The notes beneath the pieces are model-generated. The model had not been told where the DNA came from. It saw only the letters and a list, made by a program, of their open reading frames with translations, and did not search any database. Below are positions 1 through 8,422 of a stretch of DNA of 64,000 nucleotides, one piece after another (position 1 is the first letter of the stretch; every line of letters starts with the position of its first letter). Location: positions 26,172-90,171 of the forward strand of contig JAQBZB010000006.1 of NCBI GenBank assembly GCA_027622275.1. The letters are read 5' to 3'. This DNA is from Planctomycetota bacterium (GTDB taxonomy: Bacteria; Planctomycetota; Planctomycetia; Pirellulales; Pirellulaceae). The position numbers and the translations under genes are program-made.

Positions 1-52
1 GCCGTCGGCAGACGGTGGCGAGTCACGATGTCTGCGAGCAGGCGGATCAGGA

Positions 53-2089
53 TCACGAGCCGTTTCCGTTGGCTTTGTCCCGTGCCGATCGGAGCGAAGC
101 TTCAAGTGCTTCCGCGAGCGTGATCGTCCTGTCGCCGTTGGCATCGAACTTGACAAAGGCAAACGTCGCGAAGGCTTTCGGTGCCTCCTCGCGTCGCACG
201 ACGCCGTCGCCGTCGCGGTCGAAACGCTTGATGAGCGCGGCGGCCGTCTGCTCGGCGCTCGTTCGTTGCGCGTCGGTCAACGGTTGCGACTCGTTCCGCC
301 GCGAGTTGCTGGCGCGGTCAACCGGGATCGACACTTCCAAGAATGCGATCATCATTTCTTCCCACGTCTGGTCGCCCCAGCGCACCGTGACCGAAGGGTC
401 CGGGTTCACGAAGTTCTGCTCCGAGTTGTCAAACAGCGCGGTGCAGTCCAATCGCAGGTTGTTTGTCAACGGCAAGGGCGTGGCCAGCGCATACGCATGT
501 TGCCAATTGAAGTCATAGTGCGGAACATCGAGCAGAACTTGAGCATGGTCCGAGTTGTTCGTGTCGACCGCCTCGACACGGAACGACCGGCCTCGGACAT
601 GCATGTGCGGAGCGATCGCCTGGAGCTTGGCTCCCGGCGGAAAGTCACTTCGAGTGGCTTGAATTGGAAAGTTCCGAGCGTGTGGCGGGATCTCAAAGTC
701 GTGATTGATTGCGACCAGCGTGACGAGTTCCTCGGTGACGTCGTCGGCGTCACTGAAGAGCAAACCGACTTTCGTGATGTCCTCTTCCGGCGAGCCGGTC
801 GGTGTGTAATGCATCTGAAAGACAAACTTCGAGCCCGCGGGGATGAAGCGGGCTTGGTGCGCAGGCAGTTCGAAGTTGCTTTGACCTGGCACAAACGCGG
901 TGAGCCAACCGAGTCCTTCGTGCGAGGAATCCTGCGGCGCGCGAACGAAGACGATGGCGTGATGCACAACCGACCGATTGCCCGGCAGCACTTCGGCACC
1001 GCGAATCCATTGGTCTTCGTTGAAGCCAGGGTCCACGACGAAGTACTGGTACTCGACCGTTCCTTCGGCGGGAACGACGTAGGGCCGATCCCGCATCGCA
1101 ATGATCGCATCGGGCTGACGCGACAATCGCCAAGTGGTGACATACTCGATTGGTTCCGGAAGTTGCTTCGGGTCGCCTTGTGGCGCACCGCTGGCGACCC
1201 AATCGTAGATCGTCTGTTTCTCCTCGTCCGTCATCAGCCGTTCGTTCTTGAAACGTCCATGCTTCGAGTTGGCGTGCCAAGGCGGCATGCGTTGAGCTTC
1301 GATCACTTCGGCAATCGTATCGGCCCAGCCGGCGGCTTCGTCATAGCTGGTCAACGAAAACGGAGCGATCTCGCCCGGCCGGTGACACTCGACGCAATGA
1401 CGTTGCAAGACGCGAGCGACTTGATTCGAGTAGGTCACCGCCGCCGTCTCATCGGGCGATTTAACGCGACCGATGTGACAGCCAACCGCCTCCGTCACCG
1501 GTTGGCTGACCAACTTGCCCGCCAACAATTCTTCGATCGCTTCGCGCAGATCCTGTCGCGTCGGCTCGTCGCGCACGTAGCCGACTCCATACTGATCATC
1601 GATGCATCCCCAGTAGCGGACGACGCGATCTTGATCCAGCACGAAGACCTCGGGCGTCCGCCGCGCCTCCATCGCGTCCGCCACTTTATTGCCGAGATCC
1701 TTGAGCAGCGGAAACCCGATCGCATGGCGTTGGGCATAGGCTGCAATTTCGCGGTTCGAGTCGTGCGTATTCGAGTTGATTCCGACAAACGCAACGCCGT
1801 CATCCGCAAACGTCTCCGCCAACGTAGCGAGTCGCGGGCCGTACAGCTTGGCCAGCGGGCATTCCGTCCCCAGGAACGCGACGACAACGATCCTGTTGGA
1901 GGCGAAGTCCGCCAGTGAATGCTCTTTGCCACGAAAGTCACTCAACCGAAACTCCTCGACGGTCTGACCAATCGGTGAAGTTGGCTCGCTGGCTTGCGTG
2001 AGGCAGCAAGATGCCGATGCAATCAGACAGCACAGGCCAAGCCAAGCCGGATTCTTCGGCCCGCGGCGGTACGACGGATAATTCTTCAT
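53..2089 (-). CDS. Exported redoxin / c-type heme / monooxygenase-like protein with EF-hands
   Basis: The 678-residue protein has a hydrophobic N-terminal stretch at about 15-33, consistent with export. Residues about 40-195 are an AhpC/TSA-like redoxin domain with a single Cys in the GTECPL motif (Cys77) in place of CxxC. A CVECH heme-type motif follows at 232-236, with RMPPWHA at about 267-273, as in planctomycete cytochrome-like modules. Residues about 330-590 resemble the copper type II ascorbate-dependent monooxygenase fold, with HHAIVF and HMHVRG histidine motifs. Two EF-hand loops close the protein (DRDGDGVVRREE and DANGDRTITLAE). The family recurs in Planctomycetes; its substrate is unknown. 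A periplasmic oxidoreductase role is inferred from the domains. The ATG at 2089 precedes a plausible signal peptide. Confidence 0.82.
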   Translation of the reverse strand: MKNYPSYRRGPKNPAWLGLCCLIASASCCLTQASEPTSPIGQTVEEFRLSDFRGKEHSLADFASNRIVVVAFLGTECPLAKLYGPRLATLAETFADDGVAFVGINSNTHDSNREIAAYAQRHAIGFPLLKDLGNKVADAMEARRTPEVFVLDQDRVVRYWGCIDDQYGVGYVRDEPTRQDLREAIEELLAGKLVSQPVTEAVGCHIGRVKSPDETAAVTYSNQVARVLQRHCVECHRPGEIAPFSLTSYDEAAGWADTIAEVIEAQRMPPWHANSKHGRFKNERLMTDEEKQTIYDWVASGAPQGDPKQLPEPIEYVTTWRLSRQPDAIIAMRDRPYVVPAEGTVEYQYFVVDPGFNEDQWIRGAEVLPGNRSVVHHAIVFVRAPQDSSHEGLGWLTAFVPGQSNFELPAHQARFIPAGSKFVFQMHYTPTGSPEEDITKVGLLFSDADDVTEELVTLVAINHDFEIPPHARNFPIQATRSDFPPGAKLQAIAPHMHVRGRSFRVEAVDTNNSDHAQVLLDVPHYDFNWQHAYALATPLPLTNNLRLDCTALFDNSEQNFVNPDPSVTVRWGDQTWEEMMIAFLEVSIPVDRASNSRRNESQPLTDAQRTSAEQTAAALIKRFDRDGDGVVRREEAPKAFATFAFVKFDANGDRTITLAEALEASLRSARDKANGNGS

Positions 2090-2339
2090 GGAAAGGGAAC
2101 CGTTCGGTGGAGGTCTGATTAACCGGATTGTTCATCCTACTCAATGCACGGCAAAGCGAACACGTGTCAGGCGACACAGATAATTCTTAGATCTTTCTTG
2201 TCGTCGGGCAGATCGTAAACTACGGTTGCGTAGTAGACCGGTCTGGCTGCACCGTGACCGGCGATTGAGTGGGCAATTACTGGAATCTTCGCGCGGCTTG
2301 CGGCACGCACCACGCGAAACAATGAGGGGCGATAGTGCC

Positions 2340-2816
2340 ATGCGCATACAGAGGTTGTACGTAGATCGAGGTGTCCAGGGCGCGTTAGTTCGCCGAGTCG
2401 CGACGTATTGGGTAGTCTGTTCCTGGGGCATTTTTTGCGTCTTGGCAGGGTTCCCAATTGGTGCGACCTTGGTGATCGGCGCGCCGAACGGCCTGACAGT
2501 CGGCTCACTAGTCTATCAAGCCTGGTTAGACTTCTGGCCGGCGTTACTCGCATCCTCGCTTGTGTTTCCCGTCATCGTTTGGGATCTCTTGCGTTTAAGC
2601 CATCGCTTCGTCGGCCCCATGATCCGCTTGAAAAACGCCATGCGAGACTTGGCGGATGGCAAGCAAGTCCGCCCGATCTCATTCCGTGAAGGCGACTTCT
2701 GGTGTGAATTCTCAGCAGAGTTCAACCGCGTGGCAGCTCGACTGGAAGCCGTCTCGACGCTGGCCGAACCGGATCTAACATCCGACATCGACGTCGAAGA
2801 GACCATTGCCGTCTAG
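2340..2816 (+). CDS. Two-TM membrane protein with HAMP-like segment
   Basis: About 158 residues. Two membrane segments are visible at about 20-45 (VVCSWGIFCVLAGFPIGATL) and 60-85 (FWPALLASSLVFPVIVWDLL). They are followed by RLSHRFVGPMIRLKNAMRDL, which resembles the start of a HAMP linker after a second TM helix, and then a soluble tail. No kinase or chemoreceptor domain follows, so this is a stand-alone anchor with a HAMP-like coil. The start at 2340 was preferred to upstream in-frame codons because GAGGGG lies about ten bases before it and the upstream translation is Arg-rich and unlike a protein N-terminus. It is 67 bp upstream of the ECF sigma gene on the same strand. No specific function is recognised. 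Confidence 0.6.
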   Translation: MRIQRLYVDRGVQGALVRRVATYWVVCSWGIFCVLAGFPIGATLVIGAPNGLTVGSLVYQAWLDFWPALLASSLVFPVIVWDLLRLSHRFVGPMIRLKNAMRDLADGKQVRPISFREGDFWCEFSAEFNRVAARLEAVSTLAEPDLTSDIDVEETIAV

Positions 2817-2883
2817 TTGGACAGCGCTGCCGCCGGTCGCTTTGGTTGCGATGGATCGGCGCGGGCGGTTATGCTCAATATCT

Positions 2884-3438
2884 ATGAGCGAAGTCACGCA
2901 AGTTCTGCGGGCCATCGGCCAAGGTGACGAGCGAGCAGCCGAGCCGTTGCTGCCGCTGATCTACGACGGGCTACGGCGGTTGGCCACGCGCAAGTTGGCC
3001 GAAGAGAAGCCGGGGCAAACCTTGCAGCCGACCGCCTTGGTCCACGAAGCGTACCTGCGATTGCTCGGCTCGAACCGCGAGGAGCCGCAGCAGTGGGAAG
3101 GACGCGGCCACTTCTTTGCCGCCGCCGAAGCGCTGCGACGGATCCTGGTCGAGGCAGCGCGCCGCAAACAGCGGCTCGAACATGGTGGTGAATTCGAGCG
3201 ACAAGAATTCGACGAGGCCTTGTTCGCGATCGAGGCTCCGACGGCAGACGTCTTGGCTCTCGACGAAGCCTTAGACGAGTTCGCCAGGGAGGAACCGCGT
3301 AAAGCAGAATTCGTGAAACTGCGATACTTTGCCGGCCGCTCCGAGCAAGAGGCCGCGGCTGCACTCGGTATCGGTCGCTCAACCGCATCGCGCTGGTGGG
3401 CTGATTCCAAAGCGTGGCTCTTCGAGTGGTTGAATTAA
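2884..3438 (+). CDS. ECF-family RNA polymerase sigma factor (kinase-associated planctomycete type)
   Basis: 184 residues. The N-terminus (QVLRAIGQGDERAAEPLLPLIYDGLRRLA) and the PTALVHEAYLRLL motif are typical of the PF07638-type ECF sigma factors abundant in Planctomycetes. A sigma-4 helix-turn-helix ends the protein (RYFAGRSEQEAAAALGIGRSTASRWW). Such genes usually sit directly upstream of a Ser/Thr kinase gene carrying a VEGLFLSAL / DEVCGD-type N-terminal domain, and that is the arrangement here, although the kinase is truncated. The ATG at 2884 was chosen because the family begins with this sequence; the longer upstream reading frame lacks similarity. The protein probably directs a small regulon controlled by the partner kinase, which may now be uncontrolled. 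Confidence 0.88.
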   Translation: MSEVTQVLRAIGQGDERAAEPLLPLIYDGLRRLATRKLAEEKPGQTLQPTALVHEAYLRLLGSNREEPQQWEGRGHFFAAAEALRRILVEAARRKQRLEHGGEFERQEFDEALFAIEAPTADVLALDEALDEFAREEPRKAEFVKLRYFAGRSEQEAAAALGIGRSTASRWWADSKAWLFEWLN

Positions 3439-3458
3439 TCGTCAGAGAATCGGCTTCG

Positions 3459-3485
3459 GTAGGTCACTTTCGCCGAAAGTGACCT
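3459..3485. repeat. GTAG-headed perfect hairpin (REP-like or terminator)
   Basis: A 25-base perfect palindrome with a one-base centre (stem AGGTCACTTTCG) spans 3461-3485. It begins 20 bases after the sigma-factor stop codon and is preceded by GT, giving a GTAG head that overlaps the stem. It has no 3' U-run, so it is a poor intrinsic terminator. The GTAG head resembles the double-hairpin elements elsewhere in this window. Confidence 0.6.
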
Positions 3486-3603
3486 GTTCCGGTTCGAACG
3501 GCGGAATGAATCCTCGGAACATTTGCCGCTCCGTGGGGCGCGCCGCCGCCGGACGTCGCATGACATGGTAGAGAGCGACGATCCTGAATGCGGAGCCGAC
3601 GCC

Positions 3604-3960
3604 ATGCTAGACGATCCGAACACGAACGAAATTCAACCGGTTCAAGGAGATGCGCCCTCCGGCAGCGTCGACCCAAGGTCGGTCGAGGGGCTGTTCTTGA
3701 GTGCGCTACGGCTCGATGCCGCCGATCGCGCGAAGTTCCTTGACGAGGTGTGCGGCGATAGCGTGGACAGGCGACAGCGTCTCGAAGCATTGCTTCGCGC
3801 CTACACCGACGCCGGCAGTTTCCTGGAGAGTCCCGTCGCCACATTCAATAGCGCGGGCGACGAGCCGCGAATCGATTTCCTCACGCCGAGCGAAGATCCG
3901 GAACTCATGGGGACGCTTGGGCCGTATGAAGTCATCGAATTGATCGGGCACGGCGGCACT
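3604..3960 (+). pseudogene. N-terminal fragment of a Ser/Thr protein kinase, cut at the glycine-rich loop
   Basis: The ATG at 3604 opens a sequence typical of planctomycete kinases paired with ECF sigma factors: SVEGLFLSALRLDAADRAKF, then DEVCGD, RRQRLEALLRAY and GSFLESP. It then enters the kinase domain at LGPYEVIELIGHGG (about residues 105-118). At that point, where GMG and the ATP-binding Lys should follow, similarity stops. The frame stays open to 4662, but from about 3961 it only reads the reverse complement of the ACT-domain gene at 3979-4470. No catalytic loop or DFG motif is present. A translated product would be a non-catalytic stub. Read with the kinase C-lobe fragment near 55.6 kb, it suggests rearrangement or decay of kinase genes. 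Confidence 0.8.
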
Positions 3961-3978
3961 CGTCGCTGGCAACCGCAT

Positions 3979-4470
3979 TCAGTCGTCGAGGGCCAGATCT
4001 CCCTCGGTGATCATGGTAATCCCTTTGGCATTGAGCGTTTCCATGGCCAGATCGGGATTGTCGACCATCAACGCGACAGCGGCGTTTCCGTGAGGACGGA
4101 CGATCAACGGATAAGCCTGGACGATGTTGATCTCGGCTTGCAGGAGCGCGGTACAGACTTGCAAGAGCGGTTGCGGGCCGTCTGGCAGTTCAATCCCGAT
4201 CAGGTCCGACTCGATCATCGCCAGACCCGCACGCTCCAGGATCTCACGCCCTTGCTCGGGGTGACTGAGCAAGAATCGAACAAACGCACACTCCGTGGCA
4301 TTGTTAATCGACAGAGCCACGATGCGAACCCGACTGCCTTCGAAACGGCGTACGACCTCGAGCAATTGGCCGACACGGTTCTCCAGGAACACGGTGAACT
4401 GGCGGATCGTGGGGTAATCTCGCCCACGAATCGTTGCGAAATCGAGGCCAGTGCCTTCGCCAATGCTCAT
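3979..4470 (-). CDS. ACT-domain protein (tandem ACT, amino-acid-binding)
   Basis: 163 residues containing two ACT-like halves. The first is QFTVFLENRVGQLLEVVRRFEG at about 24-45. The second is LLQVCTALLQAEINIVQAYPLIVRP at about 101-125. There is no enzyme domain, so it is a free-standing ACT protein, related in fold to regulatory subunits such as IlvH. The ligand is probably an amino acid, but this cannot be read from sequence. It converges on the truncated kinase fragment with only about 20 bp between its stop codon and the breakpoint. It therefore either marks the border of the segment that replaced the kinase 3' end, or was the original neighbour. Confidence 0.8.
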   Translation of the reverse strand: MSIGEGTGLDFATIRGRDYPTIRQFTVFLENRVGQLLEVVRRFEGSRVRIVALSINNATECAFVRFLLSHPEQGREILERAGLAMIESDLIGIELPDGPQPLLQVCTALLQAEINIVQAYPLIVRPHGNAAVALMVDNPDLAMETLNAKGITMITEGDLALDD

Positions 4471-4598
4471 TCACTTGACTTTAGACGGGACCGTGAAGCA
4501 TCACGTTCGAACGCTGCTAACTATAAAGAGACCCAAGAGTTTGGTCAACTCACGCATCTCCATAGACGTGTGTCCGTGTGCCGTCTTAGAATAGAGTC

Positions 4599-5786
4599 AT
4601 GCCTGATAAAGCCAAAGAATCGACCGGCCCGACGAGTCTGCTACCAGCCGCCGTCGCGGTGATTATCGTGGTCAACGCCTTGTGCCAAGCGTGGCAGCCG
4701 ATCGGCGTGGTCGCCGCGGAACCGAGCGTCAGGGCGCTCGCCAGCGAGTTGGTCTCCCGGTTGGGGCACCAAGAGTTTGCGATGCGCGAGCGGGCAACGA
4801 CCGAATTGATCGCGCTGGAACTCGACGCGGCGGCAGCACTCCGAGTTGGAATGGAGAGTCATGATCGTGAGATTCGACTCCGCAGCGCGAAGCTGCTCGC
4901 GCTGATCTCAGAGATCGATCTACAGCGCCGCTTCGAGCGTTTTAAGAACGAGACTGACCCGGAACAGGATTACGGCTTGCCGGGCTGGAACGCCTATCGT
5001 GAAGTGGTTGGCGACAGCTCGGCCGCAAGATCGATCTTCGTCTCGATGCACGAGGACGAGTCGCTTTTGTTGAGACAGGTCGAAGACAATCCAAAACACG
5101 TGCGCGACGCACTTGCAGACCGGTGCGATCAATTGCGCGACCAGGCGATGTTCGAAAGAGTTCGACTTGGCACGATTGCGACGTTGCTGTTCGTGGCGAC
5201 TCGCGATGATGTCGAAGCAACACCGCTCGTCCGATCGGTCGTCTATACGGTCTGCAATAGTTCGAGCTTTGAAGCCGCCGTCCAGAGCGGACCACTGCGA
5301 GAAGTCTTGGCGACGCTGACAGAGCGTTGGATTACTCGCCAACCTGCGCCGGGGATTGATTACGCGCTGCATCTGGGGCTTTTGAACGGGTTGAAGGGAT
5401 GCCTGCCGCGTGCGCGAGAGGCCTTCGAGTCGCCTGCGGCTACCGTTTCGGATCGGATTTACGTTTGTCTCTGTCTCGCCAAGTTCGGGGATGAGTCAGA
5501 CATCTCTCGACTCGAAGCTTACCTCACGGACGTGAACATCTGCGGGCAAGCTCCGGTAAATGGGCAAGTCGTTGTTACGCAGCTGCGAGACCTTGCGCTG
5601 GCAGCCTTGGTTCACCTTGCCAAGCAGGAGCCGAAGGACTTCGGGTTCGATCGCTTGCAGCCCGATCAACGACAAGTCTTTAGCTTGGGGTCGCTCGGAT
5701 TTCGGGACGAGCAGAGCAGGGTGCAAGCGATCGCTTCCTGGCGCGAGTATCGGCGTTCGAGAAACGAAACGGAAACGCCTCCGTAG
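4599..5786 (+). CDS. Membrane-anchored or exported HEAT-like repeat protein
   Basis: 395 residues. A hydrophobic segment at about 14-36 (LLPAAVAVIIVVNALCQAWQ) could be a signal peptide or anchor. The following region (VRALASELVSRLGHQEFAMR, then LRSAKLLALI) resembles HEAT/PBS-lyase-type helical repeats often seen in planctomycete exported proteins. The C-terminal half is helical with no catalytic motif I recognise (for example SDRIYVCLCLAKFGDESDIS). It stands alone between divergent and convergent neighbours. The annotation rests on composition and repeat character; the function is unknown. Confidence 0.65.
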   Translation: MPDKAKESTGPTSLLPAAVAVIIVVNALCQAWQPIGVVAAEPSVRALASELVSRLGHQEFAMRERATTELIALELDAAAALRVGMESHDREIRLRSAKLLALISEIDLQRRFERFKNETDPEQDYGLPGWNAYREVVGDSSAARSIFVSMHEDESLLLRQVEDNPKHVRDALADRCDQLRDQAMFERVRLGTIATLLFVATRDDVEATPLVRSVVYTVCNSSSFEAAVQSGPLREVLATLTERWITRQPAPGIDYALHLGLLNGLKGCLPRAREAFESPAATVSDRIYVCLCLAKFGDESDISRLEAYLTDVNICGQAPVNGQVVVTQLRDLALAALVHLAKQEPKDFGFDRLQPDQRQVFSLGSLGFRDEQSRVQAIASWREYRRSRNETETPP

Positions 5787-5797
5787 GCCGTTCGCCG

Positions 5798-6235
5798 CTA
5801 ACTTGCCGCGATCTTTAACGTGCCGCGAACGGCTCCTTGCCAACGTACGAGCCGGTCGCGTTCTTGCTGGATGACACTGATCAATTGATCGTGATCAACG
5901 GGCTTCAAAAGGTAGTCCGATGCGCCATTCTCGATGGCTTCGGCGATCCGGTCCCAGGTCGAGTGTGCCGCCATAAAGATGACCCGCGTCCAGGCGTTGT
6001 ATCGGCGAGCGACCTTCAACATCTCGATCCCATGGACGCCCGGCATCTCGATGTCCGAAAGAAGAATGTCACAGCGACGCTTGCTGATGTAGTCGCGGGC
6101 GTCTTTCGAGTCGGTCGTGGAATAGATGTCAAGCGCGCTGCCAAAGTTGCGGCTGAGCACGGCCTGAGCCACGCGAACCACACATGGTTCATCGTCGACA
6201 AGTACGACGCTCGTCCTGCGAGTTGCGGACATCAT
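5798..6235 (-). CDS. Stand-alone response-regulator receiver domain lacking the conserved Thr/Ser
   Basis: 145 residues forming one REC domain with no output domain. The acidic pair lies in VVLVDDEP (about 14-15), the phosphoacceptor Asp in LLSDIEMPG (Asp61), and the switch Lys in YLLKPVD (Lys111). Aligned with CheY-type proteins, the Thr/Ser at the end of beta-4 is replaced by Ala (VIFMAAHS, Ala89), which should weaken phosphorylation-coupled conformational change. GTG/ATG/ATG codons occur in a row at the start; 6235 was chosen because AAGGGG lies just upstream. No histidine kinase is adjacent. It may be a phosphate sink, a scaffold, or a receiver working with a distant kinase. Confidence 0.85.
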   Translation of the reverse strand: MMSATRRTSVVLVDDEPCVVRVAQAVLSRNFGSALDIYSTTDSKDARDYISKRRCDILLSDIEMPGVHGIEMLKVARRYNAWTRVIFMAAHSTWDRIAEAIENGASDYLLKPVDHDQLISVIQQERDRLVRWQGAVRGTLKIAAS

Positions 6236-6238
6236 CAC

Positions 6239-6528
6239 CCCCTTGAGCAGACTTTCGGCTGGCGTGACGTGAACACGCCGCCCCTTTTCAACTTTATGCT
6301 ACTGCCCACCGATCGGGGTGTTTTCGAGGGCGGAATTCGGCCTTGACTGGCTTGCACGGTTCCGGTTGTACTGCCCGCGATGGTGGTGCTTGCGGAAACC
6401 CGCCGCGCGGCCGGAATGCCGCGGAGGCTCTCTGTTAGCAAGCAAATCAAACGTCGGAAACGAACTCTGTGACCGTTCACGCTTCAAGGGCAACGGACTA
6501 GCCGGAAACTGAAACAGCAGTCCTCCGG
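6239..6528. other. Divergent intergenic region without a gene
   Basis: This 290 bp region separates the receiver gene (minus) from an ECF sigma gene (plus). It must carry both promoters. No strong -35/-10 pair or large inverted repeat was found. Confidence 0.5.
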
Positions 6529-7119
6529 GTGTCCCATGTGGAACTGGTTGTGCCAATACGTGACCTCAGCGACGAGCAATTGGCTGCCGAAGCCGCGCGC
6601 GAAGGCTCGGACGGACCGGCGTTCGTGGCGCTCGTGGACCGCTTTCAGGACCGCGTGTGGCGCGTCTGTTATCGACTGATGGGAAACGCTGAGGATGCTA
6701 GCGACGCGACGCAAGAAGTCTTCGTTCGCCTGTTCCTGCAGCGAGCACAATTTGAAGGACGGAGCAAGTACTCGACGTGGATGCATGGAATTGCGATTCG
6801 AACCTGTTTGATGATGCGACGCGGTCGAGGCCGCCGCAGGAAACACGAGGAAGTCGCTCAACGACAAGGGACCGAACGCCACGAGCGATCGCAACGGGAC
6901 ACCGCGGAGACCTCGCTCGATTTGGCTCACATGCTGGACACACTGGAAGACGAAGATCGCGCGATGTTGATTTTGAAGTACGCGGAAGGGCACAACTACG
7001 ACGAATTGTCCGAGATGTTTCATCTCTCGGTAAGCGGTTGCAAGATGCGGCTCAGCCGCGCTCGCGATCGATTGAAGGAGCGATTCCCTGAACACACCTT
7101 TGGCGACGACGAGGATTGA
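6529..7119 (+). CDS. ECF sigma factor (RpoE-like)
   Basis: 196 residues. Region 2 is clear: AFVALVDRFQDRVWRVCYRL, then DASDATQEVFVRLF and the region 2.4 segment STWMHGIAIRTCL. Region 4 contains MLDTLEDEDRAMLILKYAEG, the YDELSEMFHLSVSGCKMRLS helix-turn-helix and a basic end. The start is a GTG at 6529 with a weak ribosome site; a second GTG at 6538 is an alternative. Its stop is two bases before the ATG of a small membrane protein, and a channel-like protein follows with overlap, so the three genes form one operon. The membrane partner could act as a sensor or anti-sigma-like element, but it lacks a ZAS zinc motif. Confidence 0.9.
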   Translation: MSHVELVVPIRDLSDEQLAAEAAREGSDGPAFVALVDRFQDRVWRVCYRLMGNAEDASDATQEVFVRLFLQRAQFEGRSKYSTWMHGIAIRTCLMMRRGRGRRRKHEEVAQRQGTERHERSQRDTAETSLDLAHMLDTLEDEDRAMLILKYAEGHNYDELSEMFHLSVSGCKMRLSRARDRLKERFPEHTFGDDED

Positions 7120-7121
7120 TC

Positions 7122-7358
7122 ATGGCCAGCGATCTACTGCAAACTTTGGCGAACGACCAAGTGCCGACTCGGCCTGGCGAATTGAAGCGTCAGGTTCACC
7201 ACCGGCTGAACCCCTTGTTAGTGACGTTGCATTTGGCGGAGTTTGTTCTGCAAACCTTGCCTTACGCTTTCTACCACTTTTTGCGAGCACTACTCGGTGC
7301 TTGTCTATTTAGCTTGACCGGCGAGTTCCGGAACGAAGGAGAAGACCATGCAAAATGA
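7122..7358 (+). CDS. Small one- or two-helix membrane protein between sigma factor and channel
   Basis: 78 residues starting at ATG 7122, two bases after the sigma-factor stop. It is partly hydrophobic: LVTLHLAEFVLQTLPYAFYH, then FLRALLGACLFSLTG. No domain is recognised. Its last 11 bases overlap the start of the channel gene (7348), a typical translational-coupling arrangement. The position suggests a regulator or accessory subunit of either neighbour, but no sequence motif supports a choice. Confidence 0.6.
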   Translation: MASDLLQTLANDQVPTRPGELKRQVHHRLNPLLVTLHLAEFVLQTLPYAFYHFLRALLGACLFSLTGEFRNEGEDHAK

Positions 7359-8235
7359 AATGAATCGAGTGACTGAAGTCGGCGAATACGCCGCGAATGA
7401 GATTTCCCAAACCGCATCGCAATCGACCAGTGCGCTCGTTGACAGCTTCACCTCCGCCTTCGCGCAGGTGATTGATCTCGCCCCGAAAGTATTGGCCGCC
7501 GTGGTCGTGCTGGCGATCGGCTACATCGTCGCCAGACTGGTCGCCAATGCCATATCAGCATTGGCTGATAAGCTTGGATTACAGCGGGCTGCCGAGCGAA
7601 GCGGCCTGTCGAAGTCGATGGAGCAAGCCGGAGTAGCGCGAACGGTACCGCAGATCGTCGGCACGATTATCTTCTGGCTGTTGCTTTCTGTATTCCTGGT
7701 CGCCTCCTTCGACATTCTCGATTTGCCGGGCGTGACCGGGGCGATCGAGAAGGTTGTCGCCTACATCCCGAAAGTGCTGGTGGCGACGGTCTTGGTGGTG
7801 ATTGGCTTGCTACTGGCAGCTTTCTTGCGAGGCGTCATCGCGACCAGTGCTGATCGCGTCGGCGTCTCGTACGCTCAGCAATTGGCCAGTGGGTGCTACT
7901 ACATCTTGGCGTTAATGACGTTCATTGCCGCGTTCGAGCAACTCCAAATCACGTTCGAGCTGCTGAACTATGCGATTCTGATCGCGTTCGGGGCAATCGC
8001 GTTGGCGCTTGGCTTGAGCTTCGGCCTGGGCGGCCGCGATGTGATGGCTGGAATTCTGTGTGGTTACTACTTGCGTCAGCGATTCCAATCCGGTGATCGA
8101 GTCACCGTGGCCGGTTATCAAGGAACTGTTCGCGAAGTAGGTCCCGTCTCGACGATCGTCGAGACGGACGAAGAGGGGCTCATGAATCGGCACTCCGTTC
8201 CGAACAGCATGATGTTGAGCGAGGCCGTGCGATAG
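7348..8235 (+). CDS. Mechanosensitive-channel-like protein with conserved TM-helix repeats
   Basis: 295 residues. Two similar hydrophobic repeats stand out: LAPKVLAAVVVLAIGYIVAR at about 49-68 and YIPKVLVATVLVVIGLLLAA at about 136-155. This is the TM_helix repeat found in small-conductance MscS-like proteins. A third and fourth TM stretch follow at about 180-225 (YYILALMTFIAAFEQL, AILIAFGAIALALGLSFGLG). The GLGGRDVMAGI segment and a short beta-domain (FQSGDRVTVAGYQGTVREVG) match the MscS pore/beta-domain junction, but the family's large C-terminal domain is missing. It likely gates small solutes at the inner membrane, possibly under the co-transcribed ECF sigma factor. Confidence 0.82.
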   Translation: MQNEMNRVTEVGEYAANEISQTASQSTSALVDSFTSAFAQVIDLAPKVLAAVVVLAIGYIVARLVANAISALADKLGLQRAAERSGLSKSMEQAGVARTVPQIVGTIIFWLLLSVFLVASFDILDLPGVTGAIEKVVAYIPKVLVATVLVVIGLLLAAFLRGVIATSADRVGVSYAQQLASGCYYILALMTFIAAFEQLQITFELLNYAILIAFGAIALALGLSFGLGGRDVMAGILCGYYLRQRFQSGDRVTVAGYQGTVREVGPVSTIVETDEEGLMNRHSVPNSMMLSEAVR

Positions 8236-8246
8236 GAGTCGCGCAT

Positions 8247-8299
8247 CGTCGTGGTTCGCTCCGCGAACCAACGTTTTGTTCGCGGAGCGAACAACGACG
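8247..8299. repeat. Double-hairpin fold-back element, TTCGC-TCC-GCGAA class, copy 1
   Basis: Two inverted half-sites form a 53-base near-perfect fold-back. The left half contains GGTTCGC-TCC-GCGAACC and the right half TTGTTCGC-GGA-GCGAACAA, with a five-base spacer. Each half is itself a hairpin. It lies 12 bp after the channel gene stop. A near-identical copy in opposite orientation is at 34209-34259. Confidence 0.85.
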
Positions 8300-8312
8300 A
8301 CCTGCCAAGAAA

Positions 8313-8355
8313 ACAAGCGACCGTGCCAGCATCATGCGGGCACGGTCGCTCTTGT
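8313..8355. terminator. Bidirectional terminator-like hairpin
   Basis: A 12-bp GC-rich stem (AGCGACCGTGCC paired with GGCACGGTCGCT) encloses an 11-base loop, with ACA/TGT pairing beyond it. It lies between the convergent channel and amidotransferase-like genes. A-rich sequence precedes it and CTTGT follows, so it could terminate transcription in both directions, though it has no true U-run. Confidence 0.5.
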
Positions 8356-8422
8356 CGCTGGCTACGAGATCCATCTCGATGAAGGTGCTCGACCGCAGTC
8401 CTTCCCTTGCGGGCGAGGAGGA

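Noticed and set aside
266..1918. Long plus-strand ORF of 550 codons
   Set aside because: It is the complement of the redoxin/cytochrome gene; its translation is Arg/His-rich without any domain, while the minus strand carries clear motifs.
3961..4662. Continuation of the kinase frame as a fusion protein
   Set aside because: From 3961 the frame is only the reverse complement of the ACT-domain gene, which has proper codon use and motifs on the minus strand.
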